The position numbers and the translations under genes were made by a program. Below the pieces are notes generated by a model. The model saw nothing but the letters and a program-made list of their open reading frames with translations, ran no database searches and had not been told where the DNA came from. DNA of 64,000 nt from Methylobacter psychrophilus. GTDB lineage: Bacteria; Pseudomonadota; Gammaproteobacteria; Methylococcales; Methylomonadaceae. The stretch is from the NCBI RefSeq assembly GCF_025583945.1, contig NZ_JAOEGU010000010.1, forward strand, positions 54,419-118,418, in the 5' to 3' direction. Below, in pieces: positions 43,249 to 52,375 of this stretch (its first letter is position 1; each line of letters starts with the position of its first letter).

Positions 43249-43989
43249 ATGATTATTAAAATTGGACACTATTCATTCACCTTTAAAAAAAGCACTGCAC
43301 TGGCTTATTGTTGTTTATTGCCGTTATTAATAGCGCTGGGAATGTGGCAATTAGAGCGGTCAGAAGAGAAAAAAGTATTTCTTGAGCGCCAAGAACAAGG
43401 GCAGACTTCTGCTGAAGTCATACAGTTATCATCTGCTATTGATGGTGATGTAGATGCGCTCAGGTATAAAAAAGTACAAGCAGTCGGGCATTATGATCAG
43501 GCGCATCAGTTTCTGATCGATAATCAAATTAGTGGCGGGAAAGCCGGTTATTTTGTGTTGACGCCGTTTGTTCTGGAAGGGGAGGCAACGGCTGTTTTGG
43601 TTAACAGGGGTTGGGTTCCATTAAATAAGATTAGATCGGTTTTGCCTGATATACCGTTCAAGAGTCAGCAAGCACAGATAAGAGGACGGATAAATCATTT
43701 TCCTGCTGTTGGCATAAAATTAGCCGGGGCTGAAATACCAACGAAAGGTTGGCCTTCCGTTCTTCAGGTGGTCGATAGTCAAGTTTTGGCAAAGAAGCTG
43801 GGGTATCCTTTATTTCCTTTCCAGATTGAGCTGGATAAGGATCTTCCCGACGGCTTTGGTCGGGAGTGGCAAACAACAACAATTATGTTGCCGGAACAAC
43901 ATACGGCCTATGCAGTTCAATGGTTTGCACTGGCATTTACGCTAACAATACTATTTATTGGATATAGTTTTAAAAGAAATGATGACTAA
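43249..43989 (+). CDS. SURF1-family cytochrome oxidase assembly protein
   Basis: A 246-residue SURF1-like protein with an N-terminal helix carrying LLIALGMWQLERSEEK, a periplasmic domain with VLVNRGWVPLNKIR, and a C-terminal helix (HTAYAVQWFALAFTLTILFI). SURF1 is thought to present heme a to subunit I. It overlaps the next gene by about ten bases. Start ATG 43249. Confidence 0.92.
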   Translation: MIIKIGHYSFTFKKSTALAYCCLLPLLIALGMWQLERSEEKKVFLERQEQGQTSAEVIQLSSAIDGDVDALRYKKVQAVGHYDQAHQFLIDNQISGGKAGYFVLTPFVLEGEATAVLVNRGWVPLNKIRSVLPDIPFKSQQAQIRGRINHFPAVGIKLAGAEIPTKGWPSVLQVVDSQVLAKKLGYPLFPFQIELDKDLPDGFGREWQTTTIMLPEQHTAYAVQWFALAFTLTILFIGYSFKRNDD

Positions 43990-44719
43990 GCAACAGAAGA
44001 AAAATCGATTATTAATTCTGGTTATTTTTGGAATGACCATTATCCCCTTTTTAATCGCTTGGGGTCTGAAAGAAAATCCTGAGCTGGTAAAAGGAAAAAC
44101 AAATAGCGGGCAGTTGATCACGCCTTCGATATCAACTGAGCGAGCTGATTTTACCGGCTTTGATAAATTTTCAACTGAAAGTTTGGGCGAGCTTGCCGGA
44201 CATTGGCTGATCGTTAATGTCATTCCAAATACCGGTTGTAATGAAATTTGCCTTGATGCGTTACTTAAAACCAAGCAATTAAGATTAATGTTAAATAAGG
44301 AGTTGCCACGTACACGTCGGGTGGTGATGCTTTTTAAAGAGCCTACTGCGGAAATTGCAAATGAATGGTGGTTAAAAGATACGCTTTTATGGCGACTGCG
44401 GCGTACAGAAAACAAGGAAGACAATGCGCTTTTTTTGAGCTTGCTTCGTGAAGAAAATAAAATAACCCCGGCGCTGACAGAAAAATTAATTGCTAATGAA
44501 GATCGGGAATTTGCACTTAATTCGGATCTGATCAGGGTTAAACCCAATGCGGAATTAGCCAGGAAAATTATGGCTATCAGAAAAGGTACCCTACCTGACG
44601 GGATGTTGTTGTTGATAGATCCTTTGGGGAATTTAATGATGCAATATGAACCGGGTTTTAATACCTATAAAGTAAAAGATGATCTCATGCATCTACTTAG
44701 AATTTCACAAATTGGGTAG
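43982..44719 (+). CDS. SCO-like thioredoxin-fold protein of the cox cluster
   Basis: A 245-residue protein (ATG 43982; ATG 43979 directly before is an equally possible start). One N-terminal membrane helix (LLILVIFGMTIIPFLIAWGL) precedes a thioredoxin-like domain. WLIVNVIPNTGCNEICLDAL resembles the CxxxC copper site of SCO1/SenC. Homologous uncharacterised proteins sit between surf1 and ctaA in cox clusters. It may serve copper or redox delivery to CuA. Its stop overlaps the next gene's GTG by one base. Confidence 0.75.
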   Translation: MTKQQKKNRLLILVIFGMTIIPFLIAWGLKENPELVKGKTNSGQLITPSISTERADFTGFDKFSTESLGELAGHWLIVNVIPNTGCNEICLDALLKTKQLRLMLNKELPRTRRVVMLFKEPTAEIANEWWLKDTLLWRLRRTENKEDNALFLSLLREENKITPALTEKLIANEDREFALNSDLIRVKPNAELARKIMAIRKGTLPDGMLLLIDPLGNLMMQYEPGFNTYKVKDDLMHLLRISQIG

Positions 44720-46677
44720 TGGTAAATAAAATGTTTAGAAAGTTAACTTTATTTGGCGTTTTTTTAACGTTAATTATGATTGTTTCAGATTCATGGTTTC
44801 GGCTTTCAAGTGCTGATCCTGCGTTATTTAATCAAAGTCTTGTTGATGTATTAAAAAGTGTTCCTGTTTATTTGGCGGCTACATCAGGTTTATTGGTTTT
44901 GTTGCTGGGGATGTTTTCATGGCAGCAACATCATTGCAGGTTTGCCGCAGTAACAACTTCGTTGATGCTGCTGGCTTTACTCGGATTGCAGGCTGCAGTT
45001 GGTTTTTGGGCTAAAGCAATAGTCGATATGCCTGTGGTAATAGTCACTAACGTCTTACTAGGCATGCTAACTGTTTGGCTGCTTTTTTGGCTGTATTTAC
45101 GGGTTAATCCGTTAATAGCCGGCAAAGTCAACGTAAAAGGACAGGTGCGTAGAGGGCTTGTTGGTTTTACCCGTTTTGCTATGGTTGTTTTGCTATTAGA
45201 GATTATTCTGGGTACTTGGGTTAGTGCCAATCATGCGGCGTTGGCCTGTAGTGGTTTCCCTCAATGCAGTGGACAATGGTGGCCTAAAGCCGATTATTTC
45301 AATGCCCTGGATTTATTTAACGGCTTGTTTTCCGGTTATACCGGTGTTATTTCTTTCGATGCACAGGTAGCGGCCAACTGGCTACATAGAGTTGGTGCAT
45401 TATTGTGCTTTTTATTGTTAAGTTTGCTGATGTTCAGTGCAACGTTAACAAACTCGTTAAAACAGGTAAGAACAGCCGGTTTATGGCTGGGTGCATTATT
45501 ATTTATACAGATTGGCCTGGCAATTATAGGTCTCAAGCTGGATATGCCTGTTTGGGCAGTTTTGGCGCATCATGCCGTTGGGGTATTATTGATGCTGCCT
45601 TTGATCGCTATCAGTTTTTATAGTCGATATGGGTGGGTTGAAACACAAATCCCTGTTACTAAAAAAACACAACGTCGACAAAAATTTGTTAAATCGGCTC
45701 CTGTTGCCTTACCTGTAGAAGCTTTTGAGGAAGCCGTTTATGTAGAGCCGGCGCCTGAGTCGTTATATTTACGTCTTACCTCACAGTTGAAGCGAACGCG
45801 TTCAGGTCTGAGCGGAATATTGGCCAGTTTGCCTATCGGCCAGAAAGAAATTAATGATGATTTTCTGGAAGAAATTGAAGCGAGTTTACTGATGGCTGAT
45901 GTCGGTGTTGATGCGACATCCGATATAATCAGGCATTTGACGCAAAGTGTTGAGCGCCATCAGTTACAAGATGGAGTCGCTTTATCGGCGGCTTTAAAAC
46001 AGGAATTGCTGAATATAATCAAGCCCTGTAGTCTGCCTCTGCAAATACCGATACAAGACACGCCGTTTGTTATTCTGGTGGTGGGTGTTAATGGCGCCGG
46101 TAAAACAACGACTATCGGTAAATTGGCCAAACGCCTTCAGGCCCAAGGGCATAGTGTTATGTTGGCTGCCGGAGATACTTTTAGAGCGGCGGCGGTTGAA
46201 CAGTTGCAAGTTTGGGGTGAGCGTAATAATATTCAGGTGGTAGCTCAGCATACCGGAGCTGATTCGGCATCGGTTATTTATGATGCCCTGCAATCTGCAA
46301 AAGCTAAAGGTATCGATGTTTTGATCGCAGATACCGCTGGTCGGTTACACACGAAATCGCATTTAATGGATGAGTTGAAAAAAGTAAAAAGAATTATGGG
46401 TAAGCTCGATCAGGCGGCGCCTCATGAAGTATTACTGGTCTTGGATGCCGGAACCGGACAAAATGCTTTGTCTCAGGCAAAACTGTTTAATGAAACAGTG
46501 GCTTTAACAGGGATGGTGTTAACCAAGCTCGATGGTACGGCCAAAGGTGGTGTTATTTTTGCATTAGCCAAACATACCGGCATTCCGATTCGTTTTATAG
46601 GTATAGGGGAAGGTATTGATGATTTACAGGATTTTGATGCAGAGTTGTTTGTTGACGCCTTGTTTACAAAAGACTAA
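44719..46677 (+). CDS. ftsY: CtaA-like membrane domain fused to SRP receptor FtsY
   Basis: A single 652-codon frame. Residues ~1-310 have eight helices like heme A synthase (CtaA/Cox15): the C-half has LGTWVSANHAALACSGFPQC, NWLHRVGALLCF and VLAHHAVGVLL. Residues ~345-652 are a complete FtsY NG domain: VVGVNGAGKTTTIGKL (P-loop), GDTFRAAAVEQL, ADTAGRLHTKSHLMDELKK, TKLDGTAKGG and IGIGEGIDDLQDF. A short linker rich in Lys then Glu (about 311-345) joins them. No ATG, GTG or RBS in the linker would start FtsY alone. FtsY docks the SRP to the membrane; here the membrane anchor would be the CtaA domain. ctaB and sco genes usually found here are absent. An ATG four codons in (44731) is an alternative start. 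Confidence 0.9.
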   Translation: MVNKMFRKLTLFGVFLTLIMIVSDSWFRLSSADPALFNQSLVDVLKSVPVYLAATSGLLVLLLGMFSWQQHHCRFAAVTTSLMLLALLGLQAAVGFWAKAIVDMPVVIVTNVLLGMLTVWLLFWLYLRVNPLIAGKVNVKGQVRRGLVGFTRFAMVVLLLEIILGTWVSANHAALACSGFPQCSGQWWPKADYFNALDLFNGLFSGYTGVISFDAQVAANWLHRVGALLCFLLLSLLMFSATLTNSLKQVRTAGLWLGALLFIQIGLAIIGLKLDMPVWAVLAHHAVGVLLMLPLIAISFYSRYGWVETQIPVTKKTQRRQKFVKSAPVALPVEAFEEAVYVEPAPESLYLRLTSQLKRTRSGLSGILASLPIGQKEINDDFLEEIEASLLMADVGVDATSDIIRHLTQSVERHQLQDGVALSAALKQELLNIIKPCSLPLQIPIQDTPFVILVVGVNGAGKTTTIGKLAKRLQAQGHSVMLAAGDTFRAAAVEQLQVWGERNNIQVVAQHTGADSASVIYDALQSAKAKGIDVLIADTAGRLHTKSHLMDELKKVKRIMGKLDQAAPHEVLLVLDAGTGQNALSQAKLFNETVALTGMVLTKLDGTAKGGVIFALAKHTGIPIRFIGIGEGIDDLQDFDAELFVDALFTKD

Positions 46678-46683
46678 AAAGTC

Positions 46684-47340
46684 ATGATAAAGTTTGTCAA
46701 TGTCAGTAAACGTTACCCTGATACCGGTGACGTATTGCGTAATGTCAGTTTCCATTTAAAGCGTGGCGAAATAGCTTTTCTTACCGGTCATTCAGGAGCC
46801 GGGAAAAGTACTTTGTTGCGATTAATTGCTACGATGGAGCGCTGCAGTCGAGGGCAGATATTATTGGATGGACAAGATCTTGGTCAGGTAAAAGAAAATC
46901 AGTTGCCTTATATAAGAAGAAAAATGGGCTTTATTTACCAGGATTATAAGCTACTTCATGATAGAACGGTTTTTGATAACGTGGCCTTACCGTTGGTGAT
47001 AGCCGGATTTGGGCATCATGAAGTTGTTCGCAGGGTAAGGGCGGCTTTGGATAAGGTAAGTTTGACGGGCAAAGAAAAAAAATATCCTCTGGCTTTATCC
47101 GGTGGTGAGCAGCAGCGGGTAGGTATTGCCAGGGCTGTAGTTAACAAGCCGCCAATTATTATTGCCGATGAGCCAACCGGCAATCTGGATCCGGATTTGT
47201 CGGCAGAAATTATGTTTTTGTTTGCCCAGTTTCAACAGGTCGGTGTTACCGTGTTGATTGCTTCACATGATATTTCTTTAATTACACAACTAAATTACCG
47301 TGTCTTAAAGATAGATCATGGTCAATTGGTTTCGAGTTAA
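46684..47340 (+). CDS. ftsE: Cell division ATP-binding protein FtsE
   Basis: A 218-residue ABC ATPase. Walker A is [11 protein letters not shown], signature [15 protein letters not shown], Walker [13 protein letters not shown], followed by the H-loop SHD. With FtsX it forms the complex that drives septal peptidoglycan hydrolase activation. Starts seven bases after the ctaA-ftsY stop, and FtsX begins three bases after its stop. Confidence 0.97.
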   Translation: MIKFVNVSKRYPDTGDVLRNVSFHLKRGEIAFLTGHSGAGKSTLLRLIATMERCSRGQILLDGQDLGQVKENQLPYIRRKMGFIYQDYKLLHDRTVFDNVALPLVIAGFGHHEVVRRVRAALDKVSLTGKEKKYPLALSGGEQQRVGIARAVVNKPPIIIADEPTGNLDPDLSAEIMFLFAQFQQVGVTVLIASHDISLITQLNYRVLKIDHGQLVSS

Positions 47341-47343
47341 TTT

Positions 47344-48363
47344 ATGAAACGAGATCATAAAAACCGTATCAGGAAAGATATTCCCGTTAGGGCGGTCAGG
47401 CCTGACGTTCGGCAAACCAAGACTGCAGGGGGGAATTTTGTCGATAAAATAAAGGCTTATCGGGATCTTCATGCACATGCCTTGTTTTCCAGTCTGGGTC
47501 GTCTGGTCGCTTCACCTTTTACGTCGATAATGACTATAGCGGTTCTGGCTATTGCCATTTCACTGGCGAGCGGTTTTTATATTTTGGTAGTCAATCTTCA
47601 GCAATTAACGGGTAATCTGGAAACCAGTAACCAACTCTCTTTGTTTCTCAGGGATGATGTTTCTGATGCGCATGCCAATAAGTTGGCAGATAGCATTCGG
47701 CAGAACGAGAATGTTCAGGACGTTAAAATAATTTCCAGAAAACAGGCGTTGACTGAATTTCAGACTTATAGTGGCTTTGGTACTGCTATTAATGCATTGG
47801 AAGAAAATCCGTTACCTATTGTCATTCAGGTGCTACCCAAGAATAGTCTGGAAGATAAGCAAGGGTTGGAGGATTTACTGAAAAGCTTTGAACAATCGCC
47901 TGAAGTCGATTTTGCCCAGATGGATTTGCAGTGGATTGAGCGCCTGCAATCTATTATGTCGGTAGCGCGACTGTTTGCTACATTGCTGAATCTGATGTTG
48001 GGTGGAGCGGTGTTGTTTATTATTGGCAATACCATACGACTGGAGTTGCATACCCGCCGTGATGAGGTAGTGATTGCGAAATTGGTCGGCGCGACAAACG
48101 GGTTTATCCGAAGGCCGTTTTTATATACAGGTTTTTGGATTGGTTTTATTTCAGGGGTATCGGCATGGTTTGTTGTGACTACGCTGATGCTGGTACTAAG
48201 AGATTCGGTTGAAAAGCTTTCCGGACTTTATGGGGATAGCTTTCATTTGTTGTTTTTGGATTTCACGCAAACGTTGGCGTTGATAGGTATTTCTTCGGCG
48301 CTGGGAGTATTGGGCTCATGGGCAGTACTCATGTATCAGCTTCAGCATACCAAGTCTGAGTAA
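47344..48363 (+). CDS. ftsX: Cell division membrane protein FtsX
   Basis: A 339-residue protein with a basic cytoplasmic N-terminus (~60 residues), four membrane helices (starting at ~70, 215, 265 and 310) and a periplasmic loop between the first two (QLSLFLRDDVSDAHANKLAD...). The C-terminal FtsX/MacB permease domain has MLGGAVLFIIGNTIRLEL and RRDEVVIAKLVGATNGFIRR. It recruits amidase activators at the septum. Canonical neighbour of ftsE and rpoH. Confidence 0.95.
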   Translation: MKRDHKNRIRKDIPVRAVRPDVRQTKTAGGNFVDKIKAYRDLHAHALFSSLGRLVASPFTSIMTIAVLAIAISLASGFYILVVNLQQLTGNLETSNQLSLFLRDDVSDAHANKLADSIRQNENVQDVKIISRKQALTEFQTYSGFGTAINALEENPLPIVIQVLPKNSLEDKQGLEDLLKSFEQSPEVDFAQMDLQWIERLQSIMSVARLFATLLNLMLGGAVLFIIGNTIRLELHTRRDEVVIAKLVGATNGFIRRPFLYTGFWIGFISGVSAWFVVTTLMLVLRDSVEKLSGLYGDSFHLLFLDFTQTLALIGISSALGVLGSWAVLMYQLQHTKSE

Positions 48364-48442
48364 AAAACGTGCTGTAAAAATTATTGGCACTCTGATTCAG
48401 AGAGTGCTAGAATTCGGGTAGAGTTTTTTCCCAGGAGATACC

Positions 48443-49300
48443 ATGAGTAATGCATTGACTTTACCCGTTAATTTATCAGTTGGAACATTTGACGCCTATT
48501 TAAATCTGGTTCGGCAAATGCCCAGATTAACCTCTGAGCAGGAGCGTGAATTGACGCTAAGATTTAGGGATGACGGAGATTTAGAGGCGGCACGCGAATT
48601 GGTTATGACCAACTTACGTTTTGTCGTTCATGTTGCCAGAGGTTATAGTGGTTATGGTCTGTCAATGCCTGATATTATTCAGGAAGGCAATATTGGCTTG
48701 ATGAAGGCTGTTAAGCGTTTTGACCCTGATGTCGGTGTGCGTCTGGTTTCTTTTGCGGTACATTGGATTAAAGCTGAAATTCATGAGTATGTGATTAAAA
48801 ATTGGGGCATCGTCAAGGTTGCTACAACCAAAGCCCAGCGAAAACTGTTTTTTAATCTGCGTAAATCCAAAAAAGATATCGGTTGGTTATCCAATAACGA
48901 AGCGATGGCTATTGCGGAAGATCTTAATGTTGATCTTAGCGACGTTTATGAAATGGAAAAACGCTTGGGGAGTCAGGATATGTCATTCGACATGCCCGTA
49001 GACGAGTCTTCCGAAGACAGTTACGCCTACCCTGCAAACTATCTTCAACAGCATGGCACAGATCCTTCTGTATTACTTGAAAATGCCGACTGGGAAGGGC
49101 ATGGGCAGGATTTATTGGCAGAGGCGATGGCCGAATTGGATGAGCGAAGTCTGGATATTCTGTCAAGTCGCTGGCTGGCAGAGAAAAAAGCGACATTACA
49201 TGAGCTTGCCGAGCGCTACAATGTGTCGGCTGAGAGAATCAGGCAGTTAGAGCAAAATGCCATGAAGAAGCTAAGAGCGACCGTTGTACTGGAAGCTTGA
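48443..49300 (+). CDS. rpoH: Heat-shock sigma factor RpoH (sigma 32)
   Basis: A 285-residue sigma factor. Region 2.1-2.4 has VVHVARGYSGYGLSMPDIIQEGNIGLMKAV and VSFAVHWIKAEIHEYVIKNW. The RpoH box QRKLFFNLRKSKKD separates it from related sigmas. Region 4.2 ends with LAERYNVSAERIRQLEQNAMKKL. It directs heat-shock genes such as hslVU in this window. An inverted repeat (GCACTCT/AGAGTGC) lies 20-45 bases upstream, between ftsX and rpoH, and may fold in the leader. Confidence 0.97.
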   Translation: MSNALTLPVNLSVGTFDAYLNLVRQMPRLTSEQERELTLRFRDDGDLEAARELVMTNLRFVVHVARGYSGYGLSMPDIIQEGNIGLMKAVKRFDPDVGVRLVSFAVHWIKAEIHEYVIKNWGIVKVATTKAQRKLFFNLRKSKKDIGWLSNNEAMAIAEDLNVDLSDVYEMEKRLGSQDMSFDMPVDESSEDSYAYPANYLQQHGTDPSVLLENADWEGHGQDLLAEAMAELDERSLDILSSRWLAEKKATLHELAERYNVSAERIRQLEQNAMKKLRATVVLEA

Positions 49301-49318
49301 CAGCTAATTTAAGTGGTT

Positions 49319-49357
49319 AAAAAAGGCTTGGCGATTTAATCGTTAAGCCTTTTTTTT
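49319..49357 (+). terminator. Rho-independent terminator after rpoH
   Basis: AAAAGGCTTGGCGAT pairs with ATCGTTAAGCCTTTT (two G-U pairs) and is followed by a T-run (49350-49357). It closes the ftsE-ftsX-rpoH transcript and faces the convergent TIGR02647 gene. Confidence 0.9.
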
Positions 49358-49368
49358 AGCCTAAGTTT

Positions 49369-49605
49369 TTAAGCTGGATTAAGCAGGTTTAATACTGTTT
49401 GTGCCTGTTCTGCAGCTTCATGGCCCAGGGTAGTCAGGTAACCGCCATCTTCTTGTGTAACCAGTCCCTTATCATACAAGCGTTTGGTCGCAGCAATGGT
49501 TTCTGGTGTCGCCGTTTTATGTACTTTAATACCTTCTTGTGTGGTGCTCAGGTTGTAGCGAACCAGAATGTTTATTTCGTCTACAATGTCTTGGGTATAG
49601 GGCAT
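49369..49605 (-). CDS. TIGR02647-family conserved hypothetical protein
   Basis: A 78-residue protein matching TIGR02647 along its length: DIVDEINILVRYNL, TTQEGIKVHKTA, KRLYDKGLVTQEDGGYLT and a closing GHEAAEQAQTVL. The family is found in Gammaproteobacteria and looks like a small helix-turn-helix protein; its function is unknown. Confidence 0.88.
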   Translation of the reverse strand: MPYTQDIVDEINILVRYNLSTTQEGIKVHKTATPETIAATKRLYDKGLVTQEDGGYLTTLGHEAAEQAQTVLNLLNPA

Positions 49606-49694
49606 GGGAAATCCTCATGATTTATGGATCGGAGATAATATCATAAAGCGATTTTTATCGAAGGAGTATTTTTTTTCAGGAGTACTGATTACTA

Positions 49695-50018
49695 TCAATA
49701 ACGACGCACTGAGCTATCACAATTACAAGACCAGGCATCAATTCCGCCCGTTAAATTACTAATGTTTTTAAAGCCGGATTGTGCAAGATAATTAGCCGCT
49801 TGTTGGCTACGCATGCCATGATGGCAAATGACGACAATCTCCAGTTGGGTATCCAGCTCACTTAGTCTGTTCGGGATTTGATTAAGCGGGATCAACAAGC
49901 TATTGGCAATATGGCCGTATTGAAATTCATTGGGCTCTCTTACATCCAGCAAAAATAGTTTTTCTTCCTGATCAATTTTATTCTTGAGTTCAGTTGCCGA
50001 TAGTTGTTTTACAGTCAT
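49695..50018 (-). CDS. Single-domain rhodanese sulfurtransferase
   Basis: A 107-residue cytosolic rhodanese, GlpE/PspE-like. LFLLDVREPNEFQYGHI is the N-terminal signature; the active-site loop is VICHHGMRSQQAANYL with the catalytic Cys. The C-terminus adds CNCDSSVRRY with two more Cys, which is unusual and may bind metal or be redox active. It lies two bases after the aminotransferase gene and is likely co-transcribed. Confidence 0.9.
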   Translation of the reverse strand: MTVKQLSATELKNKIDQEEKLFLLDVREPNEFQYGHIANSLLIPLNQIPNRLSELDTQLEIVVICHHGMRSQQAANYLAQSGFKNISNLTGGIDAWSCNCDSSVRRY

Positions 50019-50020
50019 GG

Positions 50021-51202
50021 TTATCCTTTATTAATAAATCGATCCAGGCGTTGGATGGCGATAGTCATTTTAGCGAGTGATGTTGTATATGAAAAGCGCA
50101 GCATGTGATGTGCTTCATTACTACCAAAATCTTTTCCGGGTGTTATGGCGACCCCTTCAGCTTCCAAGAAATCCAGTGCGAATTGATAACTGTCATCAGT
50201 AAACTTTTTGGCATTGGCGTAAATATAAAAAGCACCCGCAGGCTTAATGGGGATTTCAAAGCCTAAACGTAACAGATTATCATAAAGAAAATCCCGTCTG
50301 GCGGCAAATTCCCTGCGTCTGTTTTCAAGCTCAGCCAGAGTATTTTTATCAAAAGCAGCTAATGCAGCATATTGTGCTGGTGTGGATGTAGAAATATAAA
50401 TATTTTGAGCGAGTTTCTCCGTAGCTTCAATAAACTCATTCGGCACAATCAACCAGCCGATACGCCAGCCAGTCATGCCAAAGTATTTGGAAAAGCTGTT
50501 GATGACAAATACATCGTCGCTAAACGCGAGTGCTGTAGTGGCTGTTGCATCGTAAACCAGCCCGTGATAGATTTCATCCGAATAAAAGCAGCCACTCAAG
50601 TCATTAACGGTAGCAATAGCTTGCTGCAATTCTTCAGGCGTTATAAGTGTTCCTGTAGGATTGGAGGGAGAGGCAATCAATGCTCCTTTAGTCGCGGGAG
50701 TCCAATGTTTTTTGATTAGTTGTGCAGTTAATTGATAACCGGTGCCGGCATCAACAGCGATGGTTTTAGTCTTACTGCCAAACAACGTGGCAAAGTTGCT
50801 GTTACACGGATAACAAGGGTCGGCCATTAACAGTTCTTCTTGCGGGTTAAGACTAACCCCAAAAGCCAATAAAAATGCACCAGAAGCCCCTGGGGTTACA
50901 AAAATGCGTTGTTCGTCTATAGTTACCCCATAACGCTGCACGTAAAAGGCTGCTATTTTTTTACGTAGCTCGGGCAATCCGGCAGCAGGTGTATATTTAA
51001 CCTCGCCGGTTTGAATGTGTTTAATACCGGCATCGACAATAGTTAGTGGTGTTGGAAAATCCGGTTCACCGATTTCCATGTGAATAATATCTTTGCCTTG
51101 CGATTCCAGTTGCTTGGCACGGCGTAGTAATTCCATGACATAAAACGAAGAAATCTCCGAATTTCGTTCGGCCAGTCGTGTCTGCATAATGCTGGAACCC
51201 AT
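50021..51202 (-). CDS. Class I/II aminotransferase (aspartate/tyrosine-type)
   Basis: A 393-residue PLP-dependent aminotransferase. IHMEIGEPDFPTPL is the substrate loop; the PLP lysine is in VINSFSKYFGMTGWRIGW. YTPAAGLPELRKKIAAFY and VTPGASGAFLLAFGV are typical fold type I stretches. The substrate could be aspartate, alanine or a branched amino acid. The ATG 51202 and ATG 51187 are both possible starts; neither has a strong Shine-Dalgarno sequence. Confidence 0.9.
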   Translation of the reverse strand: MGSSIMQTRLAERNSEISSFYVMELLRRAKQLESQGKDIIHMEIGEPDFPTPLTIVDAGIKHIQTGEVKYTPAAGLPELRKKIAAFYVQRYGVTIDEQRIFVTPGASGAFLLAFGVSLNPQEELLMADPCYPCNSNFATLFGSKTKTIAVDAGTGYQLTAQLIKKHWTPATKGALIASPSNPTGTLITPEELQQAIATVNDLSGCFYSDEIYHGLVYDATATTALAFSDDVFVINSFSKYFGMTGWRIGWLIVPNEFIEATEKLAQNIYISTSTPAQYAALAAFDKNTLAELENRRREFAARRDFLYDNLLRLGFEIPIKPAGAFYIYANAKKFTDDSYQFALDFLEAEGVAITPGKDFGSNEAHHMLRFSYTTSLAKMTIAIQRLDRFINKG

Positions 51203-51298
51203 AAAAAAGTAGGAATGATACCAATAAACCTTGCTAACTGGTGATTATTCTGCTAAAAATGCGCAGTTTTTATTTATCCTGTCTATAGGAGTTAATGG

Positions 51299-51733
51299 AT
51301 GACCGATAGTACTCAACCGATTGCATCACCGTTTAGTTTCAAGCCTTATCAAGAAGCTGAAGGCGAAGAATATATGAATGAAGCTCAATTAAAGCATTTT
51401 GCGACCATTCTGAAGAATTGGAAAGCCGAATTAATGCACGAAGTAGATCGTACCGTGCACCACATGCAGGATGATGCCGCTAATTTTCCTGATCCTAATG
51501 ATCGGGCGACGCAGGAATCAGAATTCAGTCTCGAATTAAGAACGCGTGACCGAGAGCGTAGACTTATTAAGAAAATTGATGATTCCCTTAAAGAAATTGA
51601 ATCAGGGGATTATGGTTTTTGTGAGTCATGTGGCATAGAAATAGGCATACGCCGTCTTGAGGCCAGGCCTACTGCCAGTTTATGTATTGATTGTAAAACA
51701 CTCGATGAAATTCGGGAAAAACAGATGGGCTAG
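51299..51733 (+). CDS. dksA: RNA polymerase-binding transcription factor DksA
   Basis: A 144-residue DksA. A long coiled-coil (about 30-105) with the tip [12 protein letters not shown] precedes the zinc finger [24 protein letters not shown]. It inserts into the RNA polymerase secondary channel and, with ppGpp, turns down rRNA promoters such as those at the end of this window. Length and tip residues match E. coli DksA. Confidence 0.95.
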   Translation: MTDSTQPIASPFSFKPYQEAEGEEYMNEAQLKHFATILKNWKAELMHEVDRTVHHMQDDAANFPDPNDRATQESEFSLELRTRDRERRLIKKIDDSLKEIESGDYGFCESCGIEIGIRRLEARPTASLCIDCKTLDEIREKQMG

Positions 51734-51919
51734 CCTTCTGGAAGCTTGTAGTGATTGATAGGCAACCTTATAGAGGCCGGTTTGCAACTTTGCCGACCGG
51801 TTCTCTGCTTATTGGTTCGCTCTACAAGCCCTTTCACAGCAGGGTTTATGCTAGCAGTCGACCAATATTGACGATTAACTTGTTCCGGTATCTGCCAACA
51901 GTCTCTCTTGACTACCGTT

Positions 51920-52375
51920 TTAAGCGCAATTACATTCACCAATATCTTCAAACCAGATTTGCGGTGATTGCTTAATAAAGCGCCGCATTAGTGCGATACA
52001 ATCGGCGTTGTTCATTTCAACGATCTTCACCCCGGCTTCTTTAAGCCAATCCAGATGACCCTCGAAGTTAACTGATTCACCAACCACCACAGTACCAATA
52101 TTAAATTGTCGGATTAAACCCGAGCAATACCAGCAAGGTGCCAAGGTAGTTACCAATATTTTGTCGCGATAGTTGGTTTGGCGACCGGCTTTACGAAAGG
52201 CATCAGTTTCTCCATGAATGGACGGATCGTTATCCTGTACCCGGCGATTTCGACCTTTTCCGAGTATAGTGCCATGGCTATCGAACAGCGCCGCACCGAC
52301 CGGAACACCGCCTTCATCATAGCCGGCTTGTGCTTCGGCAAGCGCCACAGTCAGCATGTTTGCATAATTCATCAA
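51920..52375 (-). CDS. Cytosine deaminase, yeast Fcy1-like class
   Basis: A 151-residue zinc-dependent deaminase. The active-site HGE is in SIHGETDAFRK, and the Cys pair is PCWYCSG. The C-terminus QSPQIWFEDIGE closely resembles yeast cytosine deaminase Fcy1, and VGESVNFEGHLDWL also fits that class, so it is not a CodA-type or TadA enzyme. It would convert cytosine to uracil for pyrimidine salvage. It overlaps the CvfB-like gene by four bases. Confidence 0.85.
   Translation of the reverse strand: MMNYANMLTVALAEAQAGYDEGGVPVGAALFDSHGTILGKGRNRRVQDNDPSIHGETDAFRKAGRQTNYRDKILVTTLAPCWYCSGLIRQFNIGTVVVGESVNFEGHLDWLKEAGVKIVEMNNADCIALMRRFIKQSPQIWFEDIGECNCA

Noticed and set aside
48379..48412. TGGCAC-containing inverted repeat before rpoH considered as a sigma-54 promoter
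   Set aside because: The -24 element TGGCAC is present but the -12 TTGC element is not at the required spacing; left as a simple hairpin.
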